From NCBI GenBank assembly GCA_028292625.1, contig JAQGLY010000014.1:186001-250000 (forward strand): a stretch of DNA of 64,000 bases, given 5' to 3'. Source of the DNA: Herbaspirillum sp. (GTDB taxonomy: Bacteria > Pseudomonadota > Gammaproteobacteria > Burkholderiales > Burkholderiaceae_D). The notes beneath the pieces were generated by a model. That model ran no database searches. It had not been told where the DNA came from and saw only the letters and a list, made by a program, of their open reading frames with translations. Positions 35,810-44,518 of the stretch are shown here, one piece after another (within the stretch, counting starts at the first letter, position 1; each line of letters starts with the position of its first letter). A program made the translations under genes and the position numbers.

Positions 35810-37012
35810 ATGACGTTTTCGATACAGCTGATCTTGCTGCTGCTGCTTGCGTTGCTGGCGATTCCGGTATTGGTGCTGACGGTGCAGGTGATCGCCGCGG
35901 CCGGACGCGGCAGCGTGGCGGCGCACCGCGCCTATGCGCCGTCGCACGGGCCTGCTCCGCGGCTTGCGGTGCTGGTGCCGGCGCACAATGAGGAAGCGGG
36001 AATCGCCGCGGTGCTGGCGGCGCTGCGCATGGAACTGAAAGAGGGGGACCGGGTGCTGGTGGTGGCCGACAACTGCAGCGACGCAACCGCCGACATCGCG
36101 CGCGCCGCCGGCGCGCAGGTCTGCGAAAGGACCGATCCGGTGCTGCGCGGAAAAGGCTATGCGCTCGATTTCGGCGTGCGCGAGCTGGCCAAGGATGCGC
36201 CGGAGGTGGTGGCGATCGTCGACGCCGATTGCCTGGTCGAACGCGGCGCGATCCGGCGCATCGCCGCGCTGGCGCGGGAAACCGGACGTCCGGTGCAGGC
36301 GCTGTACCTGATGTATATGCCGCCGGACGCCGGCCCGCTGCGCAAGATCGCCGAGTTCGCATGGCTGGTCAAGAACCTGGTGCGGCCGCTGGGATTCTAT
36401 CGCCTGGGTCTGCCGTGTCAATTGATGGGCACGGGCATGGCGTTTTCATGGGCGCAAATCAGCGGCGCCGAACTGGCGACAGGACATATCGTCGAAGACA
36501 TGAAGCTTGGTGTGGATTTGGCCAAAATGGGCCAGCCGCCGCTGTTCTGTCCCGATGCGCTGGTCTACAGCTATTTCCCGTCCACCGTCGAAGGCGAGCA
36601 AAGCCAGCGCACCCGCTGGGAGCATGGACACCTGAGCGTCATTCTCACTCAGGCGCCGGCCTTGCTCAAGACGGCGCTGGCGCGAGGCAATCTTGCGCTG
36701 GCCGGATTGGCGCTGGATCTGTGTGTGCCGCCGGTGGCCTTGCTGACGGCGCTGGTCGGGCTGGCGCTGGTATTGGCGCTGATCGCGTATGCGGCGTTTG
36801 CATTGGTGGCGCCGCTGGCGTTGGCCGTTGTGCTGATGCTGTGCATGGCGCTGTCGATTCTGCTGGCGTGGGCGCAATACGGACGCGAGGTGGTCAGCTT
36901 TTTCCAGTTATTGATGGCGGTGGCGTATGTGCTTGGAAAAATCCCTTTATATTTAAAGTTCATGGTGAGCCGGCAAGTGGAATGGGTGAGGTCCAAACGT
37001 GACGCAGAATAA
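35810..37012 (+). CDS. Processive-type family 2 glycosyltransferase, membrane-bound
   Basis: A 400-residue inner-membrane enzyme with one N-terminal helix, a cytoplasmic GT-A domain and about three C-terminal helices. VLVPAHNEEAG is at about 54-64, VVADNCSD at about 84, the IVDADCL metal site at about 134-140, then the acidic base region HIVEDMKLG and the RTRW motif (QRTRW, part of the Q..RW signature) near 265. This layout is shared with poly-N-acetylglucosamine and hyaluronan synthase relatives. The next gene starts 14 bases before its stop, so translation is coupled. Confidence 0.88.
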   Translation: MTFSIQLILLLLLALLAIPVLVLTVQVIAAAGRGSVAAHRAYAPSHGPAPRLAVLVPAHNEEAGIAAVLAALRMELKEGDRVLVVADNCSDATADIARAAGAQVCERTDPVLRGKGYALDFGVRELAKDAPEVVAIVDADCLVERGAIRRIAALARETGRPVQALYLMYMPPDAGPLRKIAEFAWLVKNLVRPLGFYRLGLPCQLMGTGMAFSWAQISGAELATGHIVEDMKLGVDLAKMGQPPLFCPDALVYSYFPSTVEGEQSQRTRWEHGHLSVILTQAPALLKTALARGNLALAGLALDLCVPPVALLTALVGLALVLALIAYAAFALVAPLALAVVLMLCMALSILLAWAQYGREVVSFFQLLMAVAYVLGKIPLYLKFMVSRQVEWVRSKRDAE

Positions 37013-38198
37013 TATGCCGGCCATGGCCGCCGATACGGTCTGGCCGAGCGCCGTTCCCGATTTCGACCGGCCGGTGTATTGCATTCTCGGTTTGCCGTTC
37101 GACCGGCTCAGCCTGGATCAGGCCACGCAGAGACTGCAAGCGGCTGCTGTCGCGGTTCCGCCCCGCCGGTGCTTTCTGTCTACCCCCAATCTCAATTTCG
37201 CCATCGCCTGCTTGAGCGATCGGGCGTTTCGCAACTCGGTGATTCAAAGCGATCTGTCGGTGGCCGACGGCATGCCGCTGGTGTTGATCGCCCGCATTTT
37301 GGGTCTGCCGATCCGCGAACGGGTGGCCGGCGCCAATCTGTTTGAAAAATTGCGCGGCAATGGCGGCAATGACGACATCGAGGGCGCGCCGTCCGCCGCC
37401 GACCGCGCGCCCTTGCGCGTTTATTTTTTCGGCGGCCCGCCAGGCGTGGCCGAAGAGGCATGCGCCAAACTCAACGCCGCGCCGTCGGGCATGTGTTGCG
37501 TCGGTTTCGAGTCGCCCGGTTTCGGCAGCATCGAAGACATGAGCGATGCCGCCGCGATCGCGCGCATCAATCGCAGCGACGCCGATTTTCTGGTGGTGGC
37601 GCTGGGCGCGAAAAAAGGGCAGGCCTGGATTCAATATAATTTGGCGCGGCTGCGCACGCCGCTGGTCAGCCATCTCGGCGCGGTGGTGAATTTTGTGGCC
37701 GGCACCGTCTCGCGCGCGCCGTTGTGGGTGCAGCGTTCCGGACTGGAATGGTTTTGGCGCATCAAGGAAGAGCCGCAATTGTGGCGGCGTTACGCCGGCG
37801 ATGGGCTGGCCCTGTTGCATTTGATGGTCACCCGCGTGATGCCGTGCGCGCTGGCGATACGGCGGCGCATGCCGCCTGCGCAGCGTTTCGCGGCGGCGCG
37901 GATTTCCTGGCGTGACAATACGGTCGGCGGCGGTGCGGTGCTGGCCCTGGCCGCCGCCTGGGGCGAATCCAATTTGCCGCTGTTGCGCAGCGCCTTGCGG
38001 CGCGCGGCGACATTGATGCAGCCTCTGGAAATCGATTTGAGAGAAGTCGATTTCATCGATAGTGCGGCGCTTGCGTTGCTGATGCTGCTGTATGGTTACC
38101 GGCACGCGAACGGCAGCGGCCTGCGCCTGACCGGTGCGCGACCCGGTCTGGTGCGCGTGTTTCGATTGCATTGCGCGGATTATCTGTTGGCCCAATAG
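36999..38198 (+). CDS. WecG/TagA/CpsF glycosyltransferase fused to a STAS domain
   Basis: A 399-residue protein with a GTG start at 36999 preceded by a GAGG site inside the upstream gene. Residues about 26-270 form a GT26 (WecG/TagA) domain: LGLPFDRLSLDQA, STPNLNFA, SVADGMPLVL, VAGANLFE and FFGGPPGVAEEA are the standard blocks. The tail, about 305-398, is a STAS domain, with PLEIDLREVDFIDSAALALL (Ser355 in the position phosphorylated in SpoIIAA-type anti-anti-sigma factors) and LRLTGARPGLVRVFRLHC. GT26 enzymes add N-acetylmannosaminuronic acid or N-acetylmannosamine to lipid-linked sugar. The STAS tail suggests regulation by a partner or kinase. Confidence 0.85.
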   Translation: MTQNNMPAMAADTVWPSAVPDFDRPVYCILGLPFDRLSLDQATQRLQAAAVAVPPRRCFLSTPNLNFAIACLSDRAFRNSVIQSDLSVADGMPLVLIARILGLPIRERVAGANLFEKLRGNGGNDDIEGAPSAADRAPLRVYFFGGPPGVAEEACAKLNAAPSGMCCVGFESPGFGSIEDMSDAAAIARINRSDADFLVVALGAKKGQAWIQYNLARLRTPLVSHLGAVVNFVAGTVSRAPLWVQRSGLEWFWRIKEEPQLWRRYAGDGLALLHLMVTRVMPCALAIRRRMPPAQRFAAARISWRDNTVGGGAVLALAAAWGESNLPLLRSALRRAATLMQPLEIDLREVDFIDSAALALLMLLYGYRHANGSGLRLTGARPGLVRVFRLHCADYLLAQ

Positions 38199-38520
38199 CA
38201 CGGCGCGATAATCCTGGTGATGGCGTGGTAAAACAATGATATTGTTTGCTGCCCGGCATTACTTGGGCGAAAAAGCGGGGTGATGAACAAAAAACCAAAA
38301 AAAAGTTTCTGATAAATTTAGGCGTATTTGCAAGTAAATATCTTGTTTATTTAACCTCTTTTTGTAATCATGGAATTATTATTGCGCCGCAATAATTCTG
38401 GCGCAATATTATTGTATTGCCGAAATCGACAATATTCAGTGCCGCGACGCGGGTATGGCGGGCACAGCAGGAGACACGCGTAGTTTGCAGAAGTCCAGCC
38501 TCCAATTTTAGGGGAATGAA
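38199..38520 (+). promoter_or_regulatory. Promoter region with clustered palindromes upstream of the GDP-mannose genes
   Basis: A 322-base AT-rich gap. It holds a perfect 19-base palindrome ATTATTGCGCCGCAATAAT (38378-38396). Its left half ATTGCGCC (38381-38388) also pairs with GGCGCAAT (38400-38407), and AATATTATTGT (from 38404) partly pairs with ACAATATT about 25 bases later. There is no T-run after any of these, so they look like protein-binding sites rather than terminators. The ribosome site AGGGGA precedes the gene at 38521. Confidence 0.55.
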
Positions 38521-39687
38521 ATGAAAGCAATGATTCTCGCAGCAGGCAAAGGCACACGCGTGCGGCCTCTGACTTACGAACTGCCGAAACCGATGATCCC
38601 GATTCTGGGCAAGCCGGTCATGGAATATCTGGTCGAGCATCTGGTCAGATACGGTGTCTGCGACATTATGGTCAATGTCAGCTATCTGCATAAAAAAATC
38701 GAAGACTATTTCGGCGAAGGGCAGCGTTTCGGCGCCCGCATCGGCTATTCCTTCGAAGGGTATCTGAACAACAGCGGGAACGTCATTCCCCAGCCTATCG
38801 GTTCGGCCGGCGGCATGAAGAAAATCCAGGAGTTCGGCGGGTTTTTCGACGAAACGACGCTGGTCATTTGCGGCGATGCATTGATCGATCTGGATATACA
38901 GTCGGCATTGTTCGAACATCGCCGCAAAGGCGCGATGGTGAGCATCGTCACCAAGGAAGTGCCGATGGAGCGCGTCTCCGATTACGGCATCGTGGTCGCG
39001 GATCCCGATGGCCGGGTGCTGTCGTTCCAGGAAAAGCCGAGTCAGAAAGAGGCCTTGTCGAACCTGGCCAGTGTCGGCATTTACATCATGGAGCCGGAAG
39101 CGCTGGCGCTGATTCCGAAAGATAAGATCTTCGATATCGGTTCCGATCTGTTTCCGTTGCTGGTGGAAAAGAAGGTGCCGTTTTTTGCGCAAAAGCGTTT
39201 TTTCAATTGGATCGATATCGGCAATGTGACCGACTTCTGGTCGGTGCTGCAAAGCGTATTGAAGGGTGAAGTGGCCCAGATGCATATGCCCGGCACGCAA
39301 ATTCGCGATGGCGTCTGGGCCGGTCTGAATACCCGTATCGATTGGGAGGGCACCGTCATCGAGGGACCGGTGTACATCGGTTCCGGCGTGCATATCGAGG
39401 CCGGCGCCCGGATCGTCGGGCCGACCTGGATCGGCCACGGCAGCCATGTCTGCGCCGATGCCGAGATCACGCGCAGTGTGCTGTTCGAATATACGCGGGT
39501 GGCGGCGGGCGCGAAGATTTCCGAAACCGTGGTTTGCAATCAGTACAGTACCAGCCGTGATGGTAGTATGCGGCATATTTCCGAACACGAAGACAGTGAA
39601 TGGAACGACTCGCGTGATCGCCGCGTGCGGCCGCGCAAGGAAATCGTGCAGGTAATCAAGAAAATGATGGAAAGCGAACCTTTGTGA
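38521..39687 (+). CDS. NDP-sugar pyrophosphorylase (mannose-1-phosphate guanylyltransferase-like)
   Basis: A 388-residue nucleotidyltransferase joining a sugar-1-phosphate to an NTP. The N-terminal domain has the nucleotide-binding GKGTRVRPLT at about 9-18, PKPMIPILGKPVM at about 22-34, and a CGDALIDLD metal site. The C-terminal part (about 255-345) is a left-handed beta-helix with repeated I/V-G steps, as in eukaryotic-type GDP-mannose pyrophosphorylases and GlmU-like enzymes. The last 40 residues are charged and unique. It overlaps the start of manC (GTGA). The exact sugar is undetermined; mannose or glucose are most likely. Confidence 0.85.
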   Translation: MKAMILAAGKGTRVRPLTYELPKPMIPILGKPVMEYLVEHLVRYGVCDIMVNVSYLHKKIEDYFGEGQRFGARIGYSFEGYLNNSGNVIPQPIGSAGGMKKIQEFGGFFDETTLVICGDALIDLDIQSALFEHRRKGAMVSIVTKEVPMERVSDYGIVVADPDGRVLSFQEKPSQKEALSNLASVGIYIMEPEALALIPKDKIFDIGSDLFPLLVEKKVPFFAQKRFFNWIDIGNVTDFWSVLQSVLKGEVAQMHMPGTQIRDGVWAGLNTRIDWEGTVIEGPVYIGSGVHIEAGARIVGPTWIGHGSHVCADAEITRSVLFEYTRVAAGAKISETVVCNQYSTSRDGSMRHISEHEDSEWNDSRDRRVRPRKEIVQVIKKMMESEPL

Positions 39688-41102
39688 AGATTTACCCCGT
39701 AGTCCTTTCCGGAGGCTCCGGTACCCGTTTGTGGCCATTGTCGCGGGCGGCCTTGCCCAAGCAATTGCTGGCGCTGGTGTCGGAGCAGACCATGTTGCAG
39801 GATACCGTGCAGCGTGTCGATGGCTGGCCTGAAATGGCGGCTCCGACGTTCGTATGCGGTAACGATCATCGTTTCATGATTGCCGAGCAGTTGCGTGAAA
39901 TCGGCGTCAAGCCGCTGGCCATCGTATTGGAGCCGCAAGGCAGGAATACGGCGCCGGCGGTCGCTGCCGCGGCGCAGGTGCTGCTGGGCCGCGACCCGGA
40001 TGCCGTCATGTTGATATTGCCGGCCGATCATGTCATCACCGACGTCGCGGCGTTTCATGCCGCGGTGTCGCGCGCCGCGACGGCGGTCGAAGCGGGTGCG
40101 CTGGCGACTTTCGGCATTACGCCTTCGGCACCGGAAACCGGTTACGGTTATATCCGCCGCGGCAGGGCCCAGGAAGGCGCCGAAGGCTGTTACAAGGTCG
40201 ACAGTTTCGTCGAAAAACCGGATCTGGAAACGGCGCGCAAATTCGCGGCCGACGACGCGTACTCATGGAACAGCGGCATGTTCCTGTTCAAGGCGCGCGA
40301 TTATCTCGACGAGCTGCAAATCTTCCGGCCCGCAATGGCCGCGGCGGTCAGATCGGCGGTCGACAAAGCCTATAGCGATCTGGATTTTTGCCGCCTGGAC
40401 GAAACGGCTTTTGCCGAGTCGCCGTCCGAATCGATCGATTATGCCGTCATGGAAAATACCCGCAAGGCGGTCGTGGTGCCGGCCGATATCGGCTGGAGCG
40501 ACGTCGGTTCATGGCATGCCTTGTGGGAAGTGCTGGACGGCGACGCCAACGGCAACGTGGTGCGCGGCGATGTCTATCTGGACGGCGTGAGCAACACGCT
40601 GGTGCGCGCGGAAAGCCGGGTGGTGGCGGTGCTCGGCGTGCAGGATCTGATTATCGTGGAAACCGACGATGCGATTCTGGTGACGCATAAGGACAAGGTG
40701 CAGGACGTCAAAAAGATCGTCGATCATCTGAAGGAAAGCAAGCGCAGCGAGCATCTCCATCACAAGCGGGTATACCGCCCCTGGGGCAGTTACGAAAGCG
40801 TGGACGCCGGCGATCGCTTTCAGGTCAAGCGCATCATCGTCAAGCCTGGCGAAAAGCTGTCGCTGCAAATGCATCACCATCGCGCGGAGCACTGGGTGGT
40901 GGTCAGCGGAGCGGCGCTGGTGACGCGCGGCGACGAAGTCAAACTGCTGAGCGAAAACGAGTCGATCTATCTGCCGATAGGCGTCACGCACCGATTGGAA
41001 AATCCGGGCAAATTGCCTTTGCATCTGATCGAAGTGCAATCGGGCAGTTATCTGGGCGAAGACGATATTGTGCGTTTCGAGGACGTCTACCAGCGCACCT
41101 GA
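39684..41102 (+). CDS. manC: Mannose-1-phosphate guanylyltransferase/mannose-6-phosphate isomerase
   Basis: A bifunctional type II enzyme of 472 residues making GDP-mannose. The guanylyltransferase domain begins VVLSGGSGTRLWPLSR (about 6-21), continues with FVEKPD near 175 and GWSDVGSW near 272. The C-terminal cupin isomerase domain (about 355-472) has RPWGSYES, KPGEKLSLQMHHHRAEHW and the closing LIEVQSGSYLGEDDI. The start is GTG 39684, overlapping the previous stop. Together with phosphomannomutase at 2337 it completes the path from fructose-6-phosphate to GDP-mannose. It ends at a strong terminator. Confidence 0.95.
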   Translation: MKIYPVVLSGGSGTRLWPLSRAALPKQLLALVSEQTMLQDTVQRVDGWPEMAAPTFVCGNDHRFMIAEQLREIGVKPLAIVLEPQGRNTAPAVAAAAQVLLGRDPDAVMLILPADHVITDVAAFHAAVSRAATAVEAGALATFGITPSAPETGYGYIRRGRAQEGAEGCYKVDSFVEKPDLETARKFAADDAYSWNSGMFLFKARDYLDELQIFRPAMAAAVRSAVDKAYSDLDFCRLDETAFAESPSESIDYAVMENTRKAVVVPADIGWSDVGSWHALWEVLDGDANGNVVRGDVYLDGVSNTLVRAESRVVAVLGVQDLIIVETDDAILVTHKDKVQDVKKIVDHLKESKRSEHLHHKRVYRPWGSYESVDAGDRFQVKRIIVKPGEKLSLQMHHHRAEHWVVVSGAALVTRGDEVKLLSENESIYLPIGVTHRLENPGKLPLHLIEVQSGSYLGEDDIVRFEDVYQRT

Positions 41103-41152
41103 TCGAAGCGGGCAGCGCTGAAACGGTATCGGAAACGGTTTTGAATGTAAAA

Positions 41153-41187
41153 AATCTGCCAGGGGTTTGTCCCTGGCGGATTTTTTT
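41153..41187 (+). terminator. Rho-independent terminator closing the polysaccharide operon
   Basis: A stem of AATC.GCCAGGG with CCCTGGC.GATT around a short loop (41153-41180), followed by seven Ts (41181-41187). It lies 50 bases after the manC stop and marks the end of the plus-strand block; the PEP-CTERM gene beyond is on the other strand. Confidence 0.88.
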
Positions 41188-41220
41188 ATGTCACTGCAAA
41201 GCGAACAGTCGATCCGAGGA

Positions 41221-41790
41221 TTAAGCTGCGAACATACCCATTGGCGGTGCTGCGTCTTTGTTTCGACGACGACGCGTGGCTGCGAAACCGACTAAAGCCA
41301 GACCGCCCAGCATCATCGCCGTGGTCGATGCTTCTGGAACCGGCGATACGTTGATGTTGCCGCCGAAGCTGCCGCCATTAGTGCCAGTCACCGTTCCCAA
41401 CACCGCCAGCGTGTAATTGCCGATTCCCAGATTCGATGCCGTCAGAGTCCAGGAGGACAGCGGGGCGGCTGAGACAGCAGTGCCGTTTAACACTGTACTG
41501 GTGGTGCTATTGGTCAGTGTAAAGCCGGTGATGTCCATTCCGGCAACGCTGCCCAGGGCGATTGAAATAACTGACGCGGATAGAGCGGACGGTTGAGTAA
41601 TGGCGAAGGTGAAATCCTCGTCAAAAGTCAGGCCTTTAGCCGCCGCTCCGAGCGTCGCACCGAAGTTCTGCGAAGATGCGGTGGTGCTGAACACGAGTGG
41701 TTGGGTAATGTTAAGGGTTGCCGCGCTGGCGGCTGCGCCTGAAACTAACAGGCTCGTTGCAACCAGCATGCCAATGAGGGTTTTGCGCAT
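41221..41790 (-). CDS. FxDxF-type PEP-CTERM protein
   Basis: A secreted protein of 189 residues with a signal peptide (MLVATSLLVSGAAASAAT). The middle carries FDEDF, the hallmark of the FxDxF PEP-CTERM family, in a beta-rich Thr/Ser/Ala-rich domain of about 120 residues. The tail is an exosortase signal: VPEAS, helix MMLGGLALVGFAA, then TRRRRNK; unusually 11 further residues (DAAPPMGMFAA) follow the basic cluster. It is a predicted substrate of exosortase B at 13325. The start is ATG 41790 (MRKTLIG); upstream in-frame Mets lack family character. Confidence 0.87.
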   Translation of the reverse strand: MRKTLIGMLVATSLLVSGAAASAATLNITQPLVFSTTASSQNFGATLGAAAKGLTFDEDFTFAITQPSALSASVISIALGSVAGMDITGFTLTNSTTSTVLNGTAVSAAPLSSWTLTASNLGIGNYTLAVLGTVTGTNGGSFGGNINVSPVPEASTTAMMLGGLALVGFAATRRRRNKDAAPPMGMFAA

Positions 41791-42479
41791 GGTTTGATTC
41801 TCCAATGAAATAAAAAACATCTCTACTCCCCTGAAATGATAGTAAATTTGCTTACAACACATTTTCACTATCTACAAAGATGCATGCTGTATCGGTCAAA
41901 AAATCGGTCAGCAATTTTAAAGGCACATTTCTGTGTCCCATCCTCCCCAATGTTGACTAAAGTATAACATTTTCAAGCTTTTTTTCTATGATTTTATTGT
42001 TGTTTTCATAATATGTTGTTTAAAAATCAATTGGTATTTTGCAAGCATCCATCGAAAAATAAACCGGGTTTTTAACGGATTTTAGGCGAACTTGATGCGG
42101 GTTTGCAAATTTAAAGATTAGTTCCCGGTAATGGGAAATTTCTTTATTGATGCTTTTCAGGAAGCAATCTGCGGAATAGGGCTGCCCATCGGGCATCCAG
42201 CACAAGCGGCAGAGCGCTAGGATTTCATGAGGGCAAATCAGATAAGAAAACTCCGAATTTAGACTTCACCTGCAAGGATTGTCTTGTCCAGCTGAAAAGC
42301 CTGATGCACTATTTGGTGCGGTTTCATTATTAACTGCTCTGAATTCAGTGTGGACTCAGCCAGAAATCGGTTTTTCGGGCCGGATCTGCGGCGCCCTCAA
42401 ACGCTGCTTACCTATTCAAATAATAAATACGGCTGTTTTCCACGTAAATGCTCATACATTTGCCCAGGAGACAATTCCC
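41791..42479. promoter_or_regulatory. 689-base AT-rich divergent intergenic region
   Basis: Lies between the PEP-CTERM gene (minus) and the gene at 42480 (plus). The lowest-GC stretch is 41800-42130. On the minus strand TTGACC then TGTAGA at a 17-base spacing (about 41868-41896) is a weak promoter candidate for the PEP-CTERM gene. A short minus frame at 42020-42205 has no recognisable domain. No repeat or RNA structure stands out. The region separates the polysaccharide island from the next genes. Confidence 0.35.
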
Positions 42480-42935
42480 ATGTATCGATTAGCAAAGCAA
42501 TCCCCGTTTTTGCGCATGCGTGAACAGTCGTGCTGCGAACGACCGGCGTTGACGCTGCAGACGCCGGTGTCGCACATCAACATCGAACTTCCGGACCGTA
42601 TCCGGTTTCGCTATCCGGATGCCGACGGCCGCGATATGACGCAGGACGTGGAGGTGCGCGTGCTCGGGGAGAATGCGCATGGCGTTTGCTTTCTGACCGG
42701 CGTGAGCGCATCGGCCAGCGCCGCCAAGCCGCAAGAACCCGGCAATGCGATGGCGTTCCGCATCGATACGATCGCAGGCCCGATCACGCGGGTAAGCACC
42801 GCGGAAGTATTGCCCGTGCACGCGTGGGAACGACGCGTCAGGCGGCGCTTTGCGATGGACCGCGATACCGACGCTTTACCCTTGAGCAGCATGCTCATTG
42901 CCGCCCGGCAAAACAGCCCCGACACGCCTGAATGA
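42480..42935 (+). CDS. Hypothetical protein
   Basis: A soluble 151-residue protein that I do not recognise. The start ATG 42480 is well supported by CAGGAG nine bases upstream. The central part (about 33-115) looks beta-rich (NIELPDRIRFRYPD, VEVRVLGENAHGVCFLTGV, MAFRIDTIAGPITRVSTAEVL). The FRID.I.G.I...ST.EVL segment resembles the small beta-barrel tail found in WYL-like modules, but this is only a resemblance. The C-terminus is charged, then polar. It stands alone, followed 68 bases later by the HDOD gene. Confidence 0.65.
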   Translation: MYRLAKQSPFLRMREQSCCERPALTLQTPVSHINIELPDRIRFRYPDADGRDMTQDVEVRVLGENAHGVCFLTGVSASASAAKPQEPGNAMAFRIDTIAGPITRVSTAEVLPVHAWERRVRRRFAMDRDTDALPLSSMLIAARQNSPDTPE

Positions 42936-43003
42936 ATCTGCTATATTGCGAATGCCGTCATGCTCGTTGACACCTCGTCGGGGCCGGTCTTTAGAGTTTC
43001 TTC

Positions 43004-43840
43004 ATGGACAAACTAAACGCCTTCCGGATTATTGCCGCGCAAGCCTCGCGCGGGGAATTGATTTTTCCGACCAATGTCGATGCCTCCCTCAGACTCCAGC
43101 AGGCGCTGGAAGATCCCGACTGCCATCTGGAGGCGGCCGCCAAGCTGGTGTTGATCGAGCCGCTGGTGTCGGCCCGGGCGGTGGCGATCGCCAATTCGGT
43201 CGCATACAACCGGTCCGGTGCCGAGATATCGAGCGTGCGCGCGGCGGTCATGCGGCTGGGCTTTGGCACGCTGCACTCGCTGGTGTCGGCGGTGATGGTG
43301 CGGCAACTCACGGCGAAGGTGAGCGATCCGGTGCTGAAAGTGAAGGCGGCGCATCTGTGGGAGCATACGGCGCATGTGGCGGCCTTGTCGCAGGTGCTGG
43401 CGAAACGCCTGACGCGCATCGATCCCGAGACGGCGATGTTCGCCGGTATCGTGCATGAAGTCGGCGGTTTTTATTTATTGTCGCGCGCGGAGGAGTTTCC
43501 GGGTTTGCTGGACGGCGATTCCGAAGATTGGGCGGAGTACGGAGAAAAGGTCATCGGCCGCGGCGTCCTGAAAAAGCTGGACGTGCCCGCGACGGTAGCG
43601 GCGGCGGTGGAGTCGCTGTGGACCGGCGTCGGGGCGCAGGCGCCGAAAACGTTGGGCGACATTCTGTTCCTGGCCAATCAGCTGTCTCCGGTAGGGTCGC
43701 CGCTGCATCCGGACATCGACGTGCCGATCGCACAGGCCCTGTCGCCGCTGGAAATCGTGATCGACGGCGTGTCGCTGAGCAGCATTCTCGAAGACAGCGC
43801 GGAAGAAATAAAATCGCTAACCGCCGCGCTTATTTTTTAA
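43004..43840 (+). CDS. HDOD domain protein
   Basis: A single-domain 278-residue HDOD protein, a degenerate relative of HD phosphohydrolases found in signalling proteins. The typical segments are visible: LPTNV-like FPTNVDASLRLQQAL at about 21-35, LVLIEPLVSARAVAIANSVAYN at about 48-70, VMRLGFGTLHSLVSAVMV at about 82-100, LWEHTAHVAALSQVLAKR at about 123-140, FAGIVHEVGGFYLL at about 148-161. The metal-binding His-Asp of true HD enzymes is replaced (HEVG). No fused receiver or output domain. It may act in protein interactions during stress or motility signalling, as is known for the family. Confidence 0.88.
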   Translation: MDKLNAFRIIAAQASRGELIFPTNVDASLRLQQALEDPDCHLEAAAKLVLIEPLVSARAVAIANSVAYNRSGAEISSVRAAVMRLGFGTLHSLVSAVMVRQLTAKVSDPVLKVKAAHLWEHTAHVAALSQVLAKRLTRIDPETAMFAGIVHEVGGFYLLSRAEEFPGLLDGDSEDWAEYGEKVIGRGVLKKLDVPATVAAAVESLWTGVGAQAPKTLGDILFLANQLSPVGSPLHPDIDVPIAQALSPLEIVIDGVSLSSILEDSAEEIKSLTAALIF

Positions 43841-43875
43841 GCCCATTCCGACGGATCCGATTCGGGCTTCATACC

Positions 43876-44382
43876 TCAAAGTCTTCCGTACCCGCCGCCG
43901 GCCCAGGCAGAGGCGCTTTCACGCGTCAGACGAAACGTCGGTGAGACTTTCGTCTCCGCGATGATTTCCCGGGATTGATCGTAGGCGGTCAGCGTGCCGT
44001 ATGGCTCAAATTCGTCCGGCGTGATGACCAGTTCGACATTGACCGCATCCGGTCCGACATCGATGCTGATCTGTTTATGCAGCTGGGCATATCGTTGCTG
44101 TTCATGACGACGTATCACCTCGGAGGCGGTTTTGACCAGCGTCAGGAACGCCGAGACGTCCAGCGGCTTCGGATCGACCTTATTGCGACCCATGGTCCAG
44201 GGCCCCACCAAAGCGGGTTCCTCATTGCCGCCTTTATACATTTCAACTGCCCAGCCCTCGCCGTCATCGTTTCTGATGACTTTTGCGGTCCAGCCGCGGT
44301 CCTGCCAAAGCCGTGGTTCGTGAATTTCAGGAAATGCCTGCTCTGAGGCGGAGTTTTCGATATCGGTCATATTTATCGCCAT
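43876..44382 (-). CDS. Hypothetical protein
   Basis: A soluble, acidic protein of about 168 residues without a recognisable family. It has a compact W-rich N-terminal block (RLWQDRGWTAKVIRNDDGEGWAVEMY and GPWTMGRNK), a helix (LTLVKTASEVIRRHEQQRYAQLHK), and a beta-rich C-terminal half (ISIDVGPDAVNVELVITPDEFEPYGTLTAYD) ending in Gly/Arg-rich residues. Two starts are possible: ATG 44382 or ATG 44370; neither has a strong ribosome site. It is convergent with the HDOD gene and divergent from the TPR-methyltransferase gene. Confidence 0.6.
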   Translation of the reverse strand: MAINMTDIENSASEQAFPEIHEPRLWQDRGWTAKVIRNDDGEGWAVEMYKGGNEEPALVGPWTMGRNKVDPKPLDVSAFLTLVKTASEVIRRHEQQRYAQLHKQISIDVGPDAVNVELVITPDEFEPYGTLTAYDQSREIIAETKVSPTFRLTRESASAWAGGGYGRL

Positions 44383-44518
44383 TGAAATAATTCGGGGCCC
44401 GGTCTCCGATCGGAATCGGCGCATTGCCCATAGGCCCGCTATCATAGCGGAATGCCGGCGCGTGGGGCGACGACGATTCCGCGCGGCCTTTACCGAACAA
44501 TTTTTGAATGCATCCCCT

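Noticed and set aside
42020..42205. Possible 61-residue minus-strand protein in the AT-rich gap
   Set aside because: No ribosome site, no domain, and no conserved features that I can recognise; kept only as a note.
43841..43875. Terminator between the convergent HDOD and hypothetical genes
   Set aside because: AAGCCC/GGGCTT arms exist but the stem is poorly paired inside and no T-run follows on either strand.
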